Source: Pectinophora gossypiella
Taxonomy: Eukaryota > Arthropoda > Insecta > Lepidoptera > Gelechiidae
Direction of reading: 5' to 3'
Assembly (NCBI RefSeq): GCF_024362695.1
Contig: NC_065429.1
Location: forward strand, 3,318,501 to 3,382,500
Length of the DNA: 64,000 bases
The translations under genes were made by a program, and so were the position numbers. The notes under the pieces were generated by a model that made no database searches, was not told the origin of the DNA, and saw only the letters and a list, made by a program, of their open reading frames with translations. Of the stretch, positions 29,142-39,300 are shown one piece after another (the first letter of the stretch is position 1; each line of letters opens with the position of its first letter).

Positions 29142-32100
29142 TGGGTGCGTGCGTGCGTGCGTGCGCGTGCGTGTGTGTTTTATTTATTTTTATTATTTAA
29201 GAAGCCAGTTTCATGTTTCAGGTAGGACGGGGAATTGCAGCAAAAATAGCTGATGGTACGCTGAAGGACAGAAGCGAACTGTTCGTCGTTACGAAGGTAA
29301 AGAATGAAAACAAGAAAAGTAAATCAAGTTTTAAGCGGCATCGCCCATATTGAAATTAGCACTAGCTTCTTTATATGTTGCAGCTATGGAATGACGCTCA
29401 CGAACCGAAAATGGTGGTGCCAGCGCTCCGGGAGTCCCTCGGCAGGCTCAACCTGACATACGTGGACCTCTACCTGATACACTGGCCTATTGCGCAACAT
29501 GTAAGTCTTCTTCTTCTATCAAATCAAATCAAATATACTTTATTGCACACAACATACAAAACAAATTAACACAGATGATGATAGATACAGTACAATCTGG
29601 CGGCCTTATTGCTAAGCAGCAATTTCTTCCAGGCAACCAGTGGATAGGAAACATTACATTATTACAATTTGGTGCGGGACAGTGCAACATCTTGTATAAA
29701 ATAATAAATACTATAAATAAATAATAAAAAAAAAACAAATAAAAGTAAAATAAATAAATAAAAATAAAATAGAAATATATAAATATATATAAATACATAC
29801 ATACATATACCCATTTATATCAGACGTATATATTTTAATTAAATATGACATTACATGTCAGACAGTAGACACATATATGTATGACATTCTATCGTGTGGA
29901 ATAAGTGCTTCTACATGAACCGCTCTGGCCCCATGCCAACAAGGGACACGCTGGATAACCTACCCAGGACACGCCTTCCATCAAGGTCACCGATCTGGAA
30001 TGACGAGCGCATAAAAAGTCAATTCAGTGTGAAACATGTTCGACGGCACAAATTCGGACCTTATCCAGGATCCCGCGCGGAGGGTCCCTGGCTTTGACTC
30101 CAAGCGAAAAATCTGGACCCGACTGAACCCGTTTAGGACCAACCATGGAAAGTCAAACCATCACCTACATAAACGGGGCTTAAAGGAGTCGCCATACTGT
30201 GAATGTGGACCCCGATCAAACCATATCTCACATAGTGAACGAGTGCCCTCTGCACCGGTTCCCAGGTGGTATAGCCGAGCTGCATTGTGTGACGGATGCG
30301 GCAGAGACTTGGTTAGGGGAGCTTCAGCTGGATATATGATTCACGCAGGATATTTTATTTTTGTCTACCATACGCAATAATAATAATCGTGTGGGTTGTG
30401 AGGTGGATCACCAACATCTTCAACCCTGGAGAGAGTTATTGTTGAGCTGCCAAACGCCCCTGACATGGCTCATGTAAGGACTGCTTCATCATCCGCCTAG
30501 CATTATCCCGTTTCTTAACCTCTCATATGCCGAGATACCAGACACAATAGATTTTACATTGTGTCTGGTCGAGATCCGCGTTCCGGCGTTCGAAAGATTA
30601 AAGGGTCCGCTTACCTAACCTAAAGATTTGACAGGTCCGGTTTTTGACAGAAGCGACTACGTACGACTAATTACTTACATTATATAACCGACTTCAAAAA
30701 AGGAGTTCAGTTCTCAATTATGCCGTATAAAGCTAGATAAAAAGGTTTTTTTTTTCAGAGTAACGGTTCCTTCTACAACACCGATTATGTGGACACTTGG
30801 AAGGCAATGCTGGAAGCTCGTGACGAAGGTCTGGCGCGCTCCGTCGGCGTGTCCAACTTCAACATCCAACAGCTGGACAGGGTCATCTCCCTGAGTCCTG
30901 AGAAGCCTGCCGTCAATCAGGTTGAGGTCAGTGGAGTGGATCGTCAAAATTGCCTGCTATTACTCACACAAATAGCAAATATGTAGGTCCATGTGCGAAC
31001 TGTTGTGTTCATTGTGAATGCCCTCTTTGTTTTCTCACTTAAATCCCATTTTTCTTTTGAGTAATTTACGAAATAAGTTTTCTATTTCGAAGCTGTACTC
31101 CTGACCTCTTCCTGGTACCTACTTGGTAAATGAAAAATATATGAATTCCTCCACAGATAAACCTCAACCTTCAGCAACCAGAGTTGTTAGAGTACCTCAA
31201 GAGGCACAACATCGCAGTCATGGGGTACACCCCCTTCGGGTCCTTGTTCCACCAGAAAGCTGCTGATGATGCGCCACCACCTCGTATTGACGATCCGGCT
31301 CTGATCAAGATCGCCGAGAAATACAAGAAAACTGTGACGCAAATAGCACTGCGTTATCTTGTAAGTTTTCTAAAGAATCTTATAGATTTAAAGTCGTAGT
31401 ACTCTTCGATACCAACCCCGCCGGTATGGTCGACGATTTCCCTCATTCAGCGCTTAACGCTATCGACAAAATATTCTTCGACGCCCTGAGCCGAGGCTCG
31501 CGCCCAACTGTGCGCCTTCAGGCCTGTTGTCTTAAACGTTGTACCGGGTGAGAGCCCTCAGCGCTTCCCATTTGTCCGGCCCAGTAGTTAATGCCATCTG
31601 CGGCAAATCTACAATAACCTCCTAAGGCCGAGATTTCCAGACACAATAGTTAAACAATGACGTTTGGATTTAAAAGGACGTTCGGATTTACGACATTAAG
31701 TCACGTCAAAAAAAGTTTTAGTACCGAATCATCATCTCCTGCCCTTATCGGGAACTTTAAATGGGTTATTACACCTACCTGTCTGGAAGGCTAGATGCGT
31801 TAAGGTCACGGTAGTTGCCATGGTAACCTCGTGTTTTGACGTTTAGGAAAAGTAACTGATTTGACTAGTTGGAAACTATCCTATTACATCTCAATGTGAT
31901 TATTCAAATAGGCGCTTAGGTACGTGGTTTTCTCTATATGGCGACAAAACGTAATTTGGCAGGTTAATTTTCTTTTTCTCTCCAGGTGGAACTTGGTGTG
32001 ATTCCAATCCCGAAGTCGGTGACGAAGAACAGAATCGAGCAGAACGTGGATATATTCGACTTCTCCTTGACGCAAGACGAGCGAGATCAGATTAAAAAGT

Positions 32101-34065
32101 AAAACCATTTATTTCATTTTTTTTACACTGAACATCCATCGGCTGCATTAGCAGTCGTTAATAACCATCAATCCGCACTGGGCCCGTGTGATGGTTTAAG
32201 GCCCGATCTCCCTATCCATCCATAGGAAAGGCCCGTGCCCCAGCAGTGGGGACGTTAATGGGCTGATGATGATGTTACTGAACATAGCTGTTTATCTGCA
32301 GATCTCCCCGGGCCTGGCGACTTGTGCTGAGTGAGGCCCTTTTATCTCAGGACGTCCACCACCACCTTATGGTCATTTCGACAAACATCCGTCTTGCTTT
32401 TTTGTAATTGTTTTAGTGGAAATTTGATATGATGTTGTTGTCTTTTTTTGTGTGTGGCCTCCTTTTATAATAAACTTTTTCTATTCTATTCTATTCTATT
32501 GTCGTAAAAACCGACAAAAAATACCTAGATTGTGTCTTTTGTACGCGTGATCGGCGTTATGCGCGATGGGCTGATCCCTATTGGCCGCCCCGCCGGCGTG
32601 GTCGATGTTTTCCCTCATTCGTTTATCGCTATCGGCCAACTCTCTCTCTCTCTCTATTTAAGAGCTGCGCTCTTGTCGGTGGAGTAATCGCCATTCCTCT
32701 CTTCTTCCCGCCAAAACCTTCACCTCCCCATACGACACGACCTGCACCTTCTCTTTTATTTGTTTCATAAATGTTATCCTAGGCCTACCCCTTCCTCTGT
32801 TTCCTTCAATTTTTCCTTCTATAAAGTTTGTTATAAATGAATCGTGTCGTATCAGGTGGCCAATCATATTTCCTCTCCGGTTCTCTATAGTCTTCAATAT
32901 GGGCAACTACAGTCGATTAATTCTGTCCAATGTAATACTCTCAGACGATGCCCTGAGCCGAGGCTCGAGATGGCAAATTCGAGATCCCGCGGGATTCGAA
33001 ATATCAATCCCTCGAGATCCCGAAGATCCCGAAGATCCCGTAATTTTCGGGATCTCGCCTAGTTCATAAAGAAATGTTTAGTTAGGATGGCTGAAAACGA
33101 CGAAAACTGCTTGTTTTGATAGTGATTTTCTTTGGAAATCAGCATAATCAAAACAAAAAGTACTTTTATAATTGTGTGATTCGCCCAATCCCGTCAATCT
33201 CTCGGGATCTCGCCAAATAATGCTTCGGGATTGATCCCGAAAAATTAGACGAGCTTCGCGAGATCGGGATTGTATTCCCTACTGTCATTTGCGGCAAATC
33301 TGCAATAAGTCACGTCACAATGATCATCATCATCATCATCAATTTAAGAGCCACGCTCTTGTCGGTGTAGCATTTTCCATTCCAGTCTATCAAAGCCAAT
33401 TCCTTGACTTCCCTATAAGACACGACGTTAACCTTTTCTTTAATCTGTTCCATGTAAGCTCTTCTTGGTCTTCCCCTTCCTCTCTTTCCTTCTAGCTTTC
33501 CTTCTATGATGTTTTTAATAGATTCGTCGTGTCTTATTAGGTGTCCAATCATCTTGCCTCTTCTGTCCTCAATAATTCTCAGTATTTGTCTTTTTTCCCT
33601 TACTCTTCCTAGCACTTCTTCATTTGTAACCCTTTCTGTCCAAAATGATAATAAAAATAATTATTATTTTTATTGATTATTCCTAGGCTACATCATACTA
33701 ATGCAGGCAAAGACCTCTCTCTCTGTCACTTTGTGGCCCCTAGTTTGGTTAGGGCATTAGGCTGATCACATGATTGGCCGAAAAGTAAGATGATCCGTGC
33801 TTCGGAAGACTACGTTAAGCCGTTGGTCCCGGCTACTACTTACTGATGTAAGTACGTAGTCGTTACATGGGTCATGTCAGGGGCCTGTGGCGGCTCAGTA
33901 ATAACGCTGTCACCAGGGTTGATGAGGTTGATAATCCACCTCACAATCCATGGGATCTCTAATCCACCTCTGCCTTATTTTTTTTTATTTCACAGGTACG
34001 ATCACGGTTACCGCACGATTGCTCCTGCTTTCTGGAAGGATTCTCCCTATTATCCATTCAAATAA
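22030..34065 (+). CDS. Secreted aldo-keto reductase 1 (AKR2E-like)
   Basis: Nine coding exons: 22030-22071, 27345-27437, 27684-27791, 29222-29296, 29384-29500, 30759-30926, 31157-31360, 31986-32098 and 33996-34065, giving 329 residues with every phase consistent. Exon 1 is a signal peptide ([14 protein letters not shown]), so the NADPH-dependent carbonyl reductase is predicted to be secreted. The AKR tetrad is complete: D71, Y76, K106 (VVTK) and H139 (LIHW). Other AKR signatures are GVSNFN and [15 protein letters not shown], the cofactor 2'-phosphate loop; the usual E before N is Q. Lepidopteran hemolymph 3-dehydroecdysone 3-beta-reductase is an AKR with such a signal peptide, so ecdysteroid reduction is the leading guess; another carbonyl substrate is possible. 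The intron between exons 3 and 4 has no counterpart in the second copy. Intron 1 (5.3 kb) holds many repeats and a separate ORF. Exon 1 is assigned by phase and signal sequence only. Confidence 0.88.
22184..22215 (-). repeat. SINE-A tail scrap
   Basis: CTTCTTCTGTTGTGGG, then CCTCATCAACCC. It lies beside a reversed repeat F fragment (22098-22160). Confidence 0.5.
22426..22640 (-). repeat. SINE-D insertion with 10-bp target duplication
   Basis: SINE-D (22436-22630, head-truncated) is flanked by CCTTATTTAA at 22426-22435 and 22631-22640. It split an older repeat whose intact form is at 22857 and 24496 (AAGGCTGTA, then CTTTGCCNGCCTTA, then GGCGAATT). Confidence 0.9.
22857..23345 (+). repeat. Repeat K copy
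   Basis: It spans AAGGCTGTATCG to TTCGGGGAAAAC, with GCTTCGTGCCAACAAGCCGC and TTTGGGGTTCGGAGTAGGAG. The same layout is at 24496-24850. Confidence 0.75.
23527..23817 (-). repeat. SINE-C, full length
   Basis: All parts are present in reverse: (CAT)n, GCCCATTAACGTCCCCACTG, the core, the 5S-like block and GCGCCACCGAGCTCC. Confidence 0.9.
24186..24400. repeat. SINE-B tail and LINE 3' end
   Basis: 24186-24232 is a SINE-B tail (GTGCCCAGCAGTGGGACATA). 24265-24370 is a LINE 3' end (ATCTTTATTCAGTAGGTAAC, then CTACTGCAGCTTCTCAC) shared with 44690-44812. Confidence 0.65.
24496..24850 (+). repeat. Repeat K copy
   Basis: A second plus-strand copy, highly similar to 22857-23345 and in the same order. Confidence 0.75.
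25265..25525 (+). CDS. Hypothetical 86-residue ORF or first exon
   Basis: The ORF starts at ATG 25265 ([18 protein letters not shown]) and is acidic in the middle, with Cys pairs at both ends (CSEC, CCKCK). It ends either at TGA 25523-25525, or by splicing at GTAAGG (25491) or GTAAAA (25496). The codons look protein-like, the sequence matches no repeat in the window, and upstream is unique AT-rich DNA. The four cysteines could bind zinc, but no family is recognised. It lies in intron 1 of the first reductase, same strand. It may be a nested small gene, an alternative exon or a chance ORF. Confidence 0.45.
   Translation: MSNQKPTEEICSECLLQSIYGGGNILDPRMQANRVLLPNPNDDEDLEHTSLFDDKDIERVLSYPIKKLKEKRCCKCKVKTFTILPK
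26232..26611. mobile_element. MITE-G, uninterrupted copy
   Basis: The inverted ends (TTGGTGCTAATTCCTGCAG / CTGCAGGAATCGGGGCCA) match the copy at 19264 but without the inner LINE tail. Confidence 0.85.
26612..26728. repeat. Long imperfect palindrome
   Basis: Arms of about 45 bp (TTAATAAACTGATTTCAGC, then GACTGCCCTCAAG) are repeated in reverse (CTTGAGGGCAGTCTC, then TACTTTATTAG). It directly abuts MITE-G. Probably another MITE. Confidence 0.75.
26758..26950 (-). repeat. LINE 3' UTR with (TTCTA)n tail
   Basis: Same family as 17878 and 32295. It includes GGTGGTGGACGTCCTGAG and GGGCCTCACTCAGCAC. Confidence 0.8.
27111..27168 (-). repeat. SINE-A tail fragment
   Basis: TATCGTGTGGGTTGTGAGG, then CAACCCTGGTGTCAGGG, followed by AT-rich DNA before reductase exon 2. 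Confidence 0.7.
27496..27640 (+). repeat. SINE-A 3' half
   Basis: It runs from the core (ATCCGTGCTTCGGGACGC) to the CCTGACACCAGGG tail. It is in intron 2 of the first reductase. Confidence 0.75.
28009..28168. mobile_element. MITE-L with about 45-bp inverted ends
   Basis: The left end GGGCCTGTTTAATAAAAC, then TTACAATTGTAAATTACA, is mirrored at the right end (TTTTATAAAACAGGCCC). It lies in intron 3 of the first reductase, the intron missing from the second. Confidence 0.85.
28503..28748 (-). repeat. SINE-B copy
   Basis: It is tRNA-headed (GGCCTCCGTGGTCTAGTGG on the minus strand) with the SINE-B tail (CCACTGCTGGGCACAGGCC). The middle is deleted. Confidence 0.8.
28800..29022 (+). repeat. SINE-B, head-truncated
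   Basis: It runs from TTTGGTAAGGACATTGCAGG through the core to GTGGGACGTGTATAGGCTG. Confidence 0.8.
29067..29178 (+). repeat. (TGCG)n microsatellite
   Basis: About 110 bp of TG and TGCG repeats with one GGTG interruption, about 45 bp before reductase-1 exon 4. The repetitive ORF across it is not a protein. Confidence 0.95.
29518..29835 (-). repeat. LINE 3' end with (ATTTG)n tail
   Basis: It starts with AAATC repeats and TATACTTTATTGCACACAAC, followed by GCGGCCTTATTGCTAAGCAG. The same family is at 45815. Confidence 0.75.
29880..30370 (+). pseudogene. Broken LINE ORF2 C-terminal region
   Basis: Two overlapping frames encode parts of one protein ([10 protein letters not shown]..., then [31 protein letters not shown]). 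This is the layout of the C-terminus of Jockey/CR1-type non-LTR reverse transcriptases with its Cys cluster. Frameshifts break it. It is in intron 5 of the first reductase. Confidence 0.7.
30388..30485 (-). repeat. SINE-A tail fragment
   Basis: CGTGTGGGTTGTGAGGTGG and CCCCTGACATGGCTCATG. A 12-bp hairpin (ACCAGACACAAT / ATTGTGTCTGGT) follows at 30537-30569. Confidence 0.7.
31408..31712 (-). repeat. Repeat F, full length with small insert
   Basis: Reversed copy. Near 31618-31690 an unrelated segment (CCGAGATTTCCAGACACAAT) interrupts the GATTTGCCGCAG end. Confidence 0.75.
32137..32273 (+). repeat. SINE-C 3' half
   Basis: Starts GGCTGCATTAGCAGTCG and ends in (GAT)n. It is in the last intron of the first reductase. 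Confidence 0.8.
32295..32505 (+). repeat. LINE 3' UTR with (TTCTA)n tail
   Basis: Plus-strand copy ending CTCCTTTTATAATAAAC, then CTATT repeats. It includes AATAAA. Confidence 0.8.
32655..32930 (-). pseudogene. LINE reverse transcriptase C-terminal fragment
   Basis: The minus strand reads [19 protein letters not shown], then [20 protein letters not shown], ending [13 protein letters not shown]. This is the conserved end of RTE/Jockey-like endonuclease-RT proteins. Only about 80 residues remain. Confidence 0.75.
32965..33285. repeat. GATCCC-rich inverted element inside repeat F
   Basis: It has multiple copies of GAGATCCCGAAGATCCC and the inverse CGGGATCTCG. It sits between CTGAGCCGAGGCTCG and TTTGCGGCAAATCTGC, both parts of reversed repeat F, so it replaced the middle of a repeat F copy. 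Confidence 0.6.
33345..33640 (-). pseudogene. LINE reverse transcriptase C-terminal fragment
   Basis: The minus strand reads [20 protein letters not shown], then [14 protein letters not shown] and DKSVALKL. Same family as 32655, tandem to it. Confidence 0.75.
33731..33950 (+). repeat. SINE-A, head-truncated
   Basis: From CCTAGTTTGGTTAGGGC to CACCTCACAATCCATG, ending about 45 bp before the last exon of the first reductase. Confidence 0.8.
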
Positions 34066-34114
34066 AAAATTACAAATGTTCAAAGATCATCTTGTTTTTG
34101 ATAATAATAATAAA
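34061..34114 (+). terminator. Polyadenylation signals of reductase 1
   Basis: One AATAAA overlaps the stop codon (34061-34066) and a better-placed one is at 34109-34114. The real site is not determined. Confidence 0.5.
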
Positions 34115-34479
34115 TAATATTAATATAATAAAATCTTTATTTCAGGTAACGACCCATAGCATAATACATTATCATACTTAATAAAAAAAACATAATAATA
34201 TTTTTTATTACGGGTAACTTGGACCCAGAAACACACACACAGAAAATACACAGAAATATAAAATAAAAGATGATGAGTCAAAACGTACCCTTCCACCAAC
34301 AGATTCCAGACATATCTCATTCGAAGCGTCTTAGCGACTTGATATGTTTGTTCTATGGCGACTTTCTCGAAATACGCGGGGTTTAGACGGAATCCGGTAT
34401 TTTAGTATGATTTCGGGTACTTCCTGGTACTTACAGCATTGTCAACATTTTTCGACAAACCTTTTTTTAGGCGATGTAC

Positions 34480-35045
34480 AGTTTTAATATGAAAAATTAC
34501 TATTTTCTCATTACTCGGGTACACAATTATACAAAAACACAAAGTAAATGGCAGAAGCATATATAAAAATAATTGTTGCTTGACATTTGGATCAGATTAT
34601 GTAGGTATAGAATTATGTTGCTACCTACATTGCTTCTCTTTATTTTGATTCGAATAATAATGGGTGGAAGATGTAATTGTGCTTAGGTTTAACAAAAATA
34701 GGTCAAAAATGTATACCCAAAAACAAAGATAAAAGATGCATGTGTCTGTTATCCATGAAATTAGAAGGTTAAACGAAGGAAAAATAATAACAAAGTAACA
34801 AATATTACCAAAGTAACATGCCTCTCTCTCTCTCTTTATTTAAGAGCTGCGCTCTTGTCGGTTGAGTAATCGCCTCCATTTTCATTACTCTATAGATAAG
34901 GCGTGTAGAACGGTGGTTGCCCCAATCGCCTTCCGTTCCGCAGTACACCGACCAATTTCTCAATCGGTGATGTTCTAGCTAGAGCTCTACCAGAATCCAT
35001 TTCCTCGGCCTCCAACCAGTACTGACACCGCTGCTGCCCGGCATT
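34480..35045. repeat. Dispersed repeat and reversed repeat N
   Basis: 34480-34700 matches the reverse of 7190-7340 and 12950-13100 (TTACTCGGGTACACAATTAT). 34815-35045 is a short LINE end (GAGCTGCGCTCTTGTCGG) plus reversed repeat N. Confidence 0.6.
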
Positions 35046-35339
35046 AGGGGTGCGCTTTTGAAGTAGCGGCGTCTACTCTCTACGTCACAAGATCGTCATA
35101 GAACCTAAGTAGCATTTTATTGGTTAGCCCGTCCCAGTGAGCTACCCACTACGTTCTGCTAATCCTGTCGCTGTTTGTTCGGGGACTGCTTATTTAACAC
35201 ATTCGTATTTATTTTTCTCGCTACCTGCCTAACCATGCATGGAACTATACTACCTATTGATGGGTCGTTTAGATTGCACAAAAACAAAGGTCATCTTACC
35301 GGTCTCCGTAGATAATACTCATAGGTACAGACAGCAGGA

Positions 35340-35490
35340 AACGTACAATCAAAGAGCAAAAGTTCAGTCACTGAGCCCAGCAAATTATTTGTAAACAGTG
35401 GTAAAATTATGAACCATTAGTTGTCATAATTATAAAATTTTCGTTTTTGTAGGTGTTTTTGGTCTATTACAGAAACGACATGTAACCAGC
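35340..35490 (+). repeat. Repeat J copy
   Basis: It reads CAATCAAAGAGCAAAAGTTC to GTCTATTACAGAAACGACAT. Other copies: 36645-36700, 53265-53420(-) and 56095-56235. Confidence 0.75.
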
Positions 35491-35711
35491 CGGGTCTGCA
35501 TGACAACCGTGCCGCGTGGCGCGGATTATATTGAGCGCTTCGACCAATAAACGATACGAATAATATCTACCGTCAAACGGCTATTGGTCGAAGGCCTCGA
35601 TATAAAAAAAGTAAAATTAAATAAAACAATAATAATAATAATAAAAAATAGACACATTTTACATAGATGTATATATACCACTCACACTGTGTATATATAT
35701 AATTATGTATC

Positions 35712-35947
35712 ACTTTGTGAGACTGTCCTTTGTTTGGTAAGGACTTTTCAGGCTTGAATCACCTGATTGTCCGAAAAAGTAAGATGATTCCGTGCTTCGG
35801 AGGGCATGTTAAGCCGTTGGGCCCGGCTATTAGCCGTAAGAAAAACACCCGCATTGGAGCAGCGTGGTGGGGTATTATCCATACCCCCTCCAGTTGATTG
35901 AGGGGAGGCCTGTGCCCAGCAGTGGGACGTATATAGGCTGTTTATGT
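35712..35947 (+). repeat. SINE-B, head-truncated
   Basis: From CTTTGTGAGACTGTCC through the core to GTGGGACGTATATAGGCTG. Confidence 0.85.
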
Positions 35948-36376
35948 ACCTTATGTTATGTATATATATACAGAAATTTATTCAACGTAATTATCATGGA
36001 TAAACTTGTTGAAGGTAAATGTAACATTTTTGAATTTACGTCATTTCGCAAGGTGTTATGGCTGAGGAGAAGAAATGACAAGAAACTGCAACAGCAACAC
36101 ATTTTTTAAAAACTAATGAGGATATACATTACAAGTTGTTTAATAACTAGAGGAACACATTCAATACCAGACATTTTTATCATTTATGTAGTCATTAGAT
36201 ACAAATCTTAGGGTAATGTGTGTAAATGTTTCCGAATTAGTTATTTGTCAGAATTCAGTCTTGGAACACGAAAACAAATTCACTCATCATCATAGTAGGT
36301 ACTTACCTACCTAACAACTTTTGCGTTGCTATCGGTACATATCGTCGAAACCCGCCAGTCGAGTTTAGTGTCCAAG

Positions 36377-39300
36377 ATGGGAACAACATGGATTGTGCTG
36401 TGGTGCGCTTGTTTGCTTGTTTGTGTTGTGAGTATATTTTTCTTTATTTTTATAGCTACCTAACCCGTACCTTCTTCTTTTAATCCTTTTATCCGCTGTT
36501 GGGATATAGGGCTCGAATAACAGATCCACTGTAGCTTGCTCCCATAATATGCAGAGTTTTCAACTCTCGGTCAACCGAGCGTCGTCAGGTCCCTTTGGGC
36601 CGCCCCTTCTGCTTTTTCCACGCGCACACCAAAGTTCGGGACGGGTTTATGTTTTTGTAGGTGTTTTTGGTCTATTACAGAAACGACATGTAACCAGGCG
36701 TTCTTAAGTACAACCAGTTAATTTATTACTTTGCAAGAAACTGATTGGACTTTTGCGCCTTATCATATATACATAAACTCACGCCTATTTCCCACCGGGG
36801 TAAGCAGTGACTACGATCCTGACACACCCCTCTCGCTTCCTCCAGATTTATAAATCCCTACATGGGTTTCAAATTATGTATTTATAACATAACATAAACA
36901 TAACAAATACTTTATTGCACAAACAGGAAAAAACAAAATCCAAAACAAAAGAGAAATAGAATTAGTACAATAGGCGGCCTTATTGCTAAGTAGCAATCTC
37001 TTCCAGGCAACCTTTAAGTAGTGTTGTTTATTTAGGTAGTTGAACGTTACATTGACCAAATTGGAGATGTCATTAGAAAAGGTTCAGTAGGATCTACTCT
37101 GAACCGTCGTGCGTGTATGAAACGATTGACGAATGTGGAGGAAGCAGGAGAAGTGTGTCAGGATCGATGCAAATGGAATTCCATGGTCTCTGCTTACCCC
37201 TGTGGGAAATACGCGATAGTTTATGTATGTATGTATTTATTGACTTGCGTTTGGGTACTTGCCTACTTTAAATCTAGGAATTTGATTTACCTATTTTTAT
37301 TTATTTATTTTATTTTATTTATTTATTAGGTTTGCCAACAGACAAAAACACTTTTACATGTAACTTAACCTATTTACAAACCTATTTATTATTTATACTG
37401 AGGGGGATGATTCCGACCATGATTATGAATCATGATTAGAATCATCCCTTAAAGTTTTCGTTACGATGTCACTAAAACCCTGTAAGTAGTTTATGTAAGT
37501 TTTGTTTGTTTGTTTATGTAAGTTATGTTATGGTTGCCTGGAAGAGATTGCTACTTAGCAACAAGGCCGCCTACTGTACTCTTTCTATTTCTCTTTTGTT
37601 TTGTATTTTCCTGTTTGTGCAATAAAGTATTTGTTATGTTATATTATAAATAAATGTAAGTAAGTACTAAGTATAGTAAGAATTTAAAACCAATTACTTT
37701 TTTTTTCAGCATGCTCTGGCACCGACGATCAAATTGAATGATGGACGAGAAACACCATTAATAGCTTTTGGAACTTGGTTAGGAAACAGTTCACAGGTAG
37801 AAATCTATATTTATAATTTATTATCTTATAAGTAGTAAGCCGTTAAGCCGTTGGTCGGTTGGTCCCGGCTATTGGGATGTAAGCACAACGTAAATAAAAC
37901 TACTAGCGACATCTAGGAGCAGTAAACAGAAACATCATAAATGCGCCATCTAGCGGTGAGTAGTGGAACGACCAAGGTTGTCAGCAATCAGGACAACTAT
38001 TGTTCTAGTTTTATATTTTACTACTAGATGTCACTGCTGGAAGTTGCAAGTATTAATTTATGGAAATAATTATTTTTCAAGCAATATTTACTACCTTTTT
38101 GGCTTTTATGTAGAGCGTGTTGGAGTTATTATTTTTCAGGGTCGCGTAAAACCACAATACAACGAAACAGAACAAGCGGTGCTGTGGGCCATAGACGCTG
38201 GGTACCGTCACGTGGACACGGCTATGATCTATATGGTGGAAGATCAGGTGGGGAGAGCTATCAACGCGAAGATTGACCAGGGAGTCATAACACGCGAGGA
38301 CATCTTTGTTACTACTAAGGTACCCTATCTAGGCCACTTAGACTAAATTTTATGTTAAAGCCCTCGATTTTGAAGACTCATAAAATACCACAAGCATTCA
38401 ACGTGTAAGGTCCTCCACTCATAAAAATCACTTCGTGATCCCTAGTTTGGTTAGAACTTCACAGCCTGATCACCTGATTGTCCGTAAGTAAGATCCGTGC
38501 TTCGGAAGGCACGATTTATTATAAAGTACAACCACATCACATACATTAAAACATTTTTACATTTATAAGGTTACGGTATTGTGACTAATATATATGACAA
38601 TTACGGCGTACATAACTTATACAATTAAGGGTAATTATTAAGTGTTTAAAAATAAAGTAAAATTAAAATTAACATAAACTTAAAAAAATATAAGTATAAG
38701 TAAATATAAGTAAGTAATTAACATCTGTTGAGCTTTAAATAATCCAGAATTTTTCTCATATATATATTCAGCGAATCATGGAACACATCAAGATCTAAGA
38801 TTTTGTTACAAAAAGAGTTGTATTCTTTAAAAGTTCTGGTTAGCGGGGCTTGAAGACCAAGATTCGTTTTACAGCGGGGAGTATAAAATAAACGATAAGC
38901 CGTTGGTCCCGGTTACTCTTACTGATGTAAGTTAGTAATCGTTAGATGAGTCATGTCATGGCCCTTACGCGGCTCAATATTAATCCTGACACCAGGGTTG
39001 ATGGGGTTGGTAATCGTCCTCACAATCCACACGATAGATGATAGGTCCTCCTATTACAGTTCTTGGAAATCACGTGATATCAATTATCTATGATCTAAAC
39101 GTGAATTCGAACTCATAAGGTCGAATTCAGTGGTGAAATATAATAGAACAGTTGTGTTACTTAGGTAGTACTTAATACAAATACGTTGGCTTAATTCCCT
39201 CCTTATTTGTTACGATGTCACTAACACCCTATATTATTTTATGTTGTTGTGTATATGTTACCAACCCGCATTGGAGCAGCGTGGTGGAGTATGCTCCGTA

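Noticed and set aside
29004..29253. Repetitive Val-Arg-Ala-Cys ORFs
   Set aside because: They are translations of the (TGCG)n microsatellite.
29894..30380. Separate host genes from the 67- and 114-residue ORFs
   Set aside because: Both are pieces of one LINE ORF2 C-terminus in two frames.
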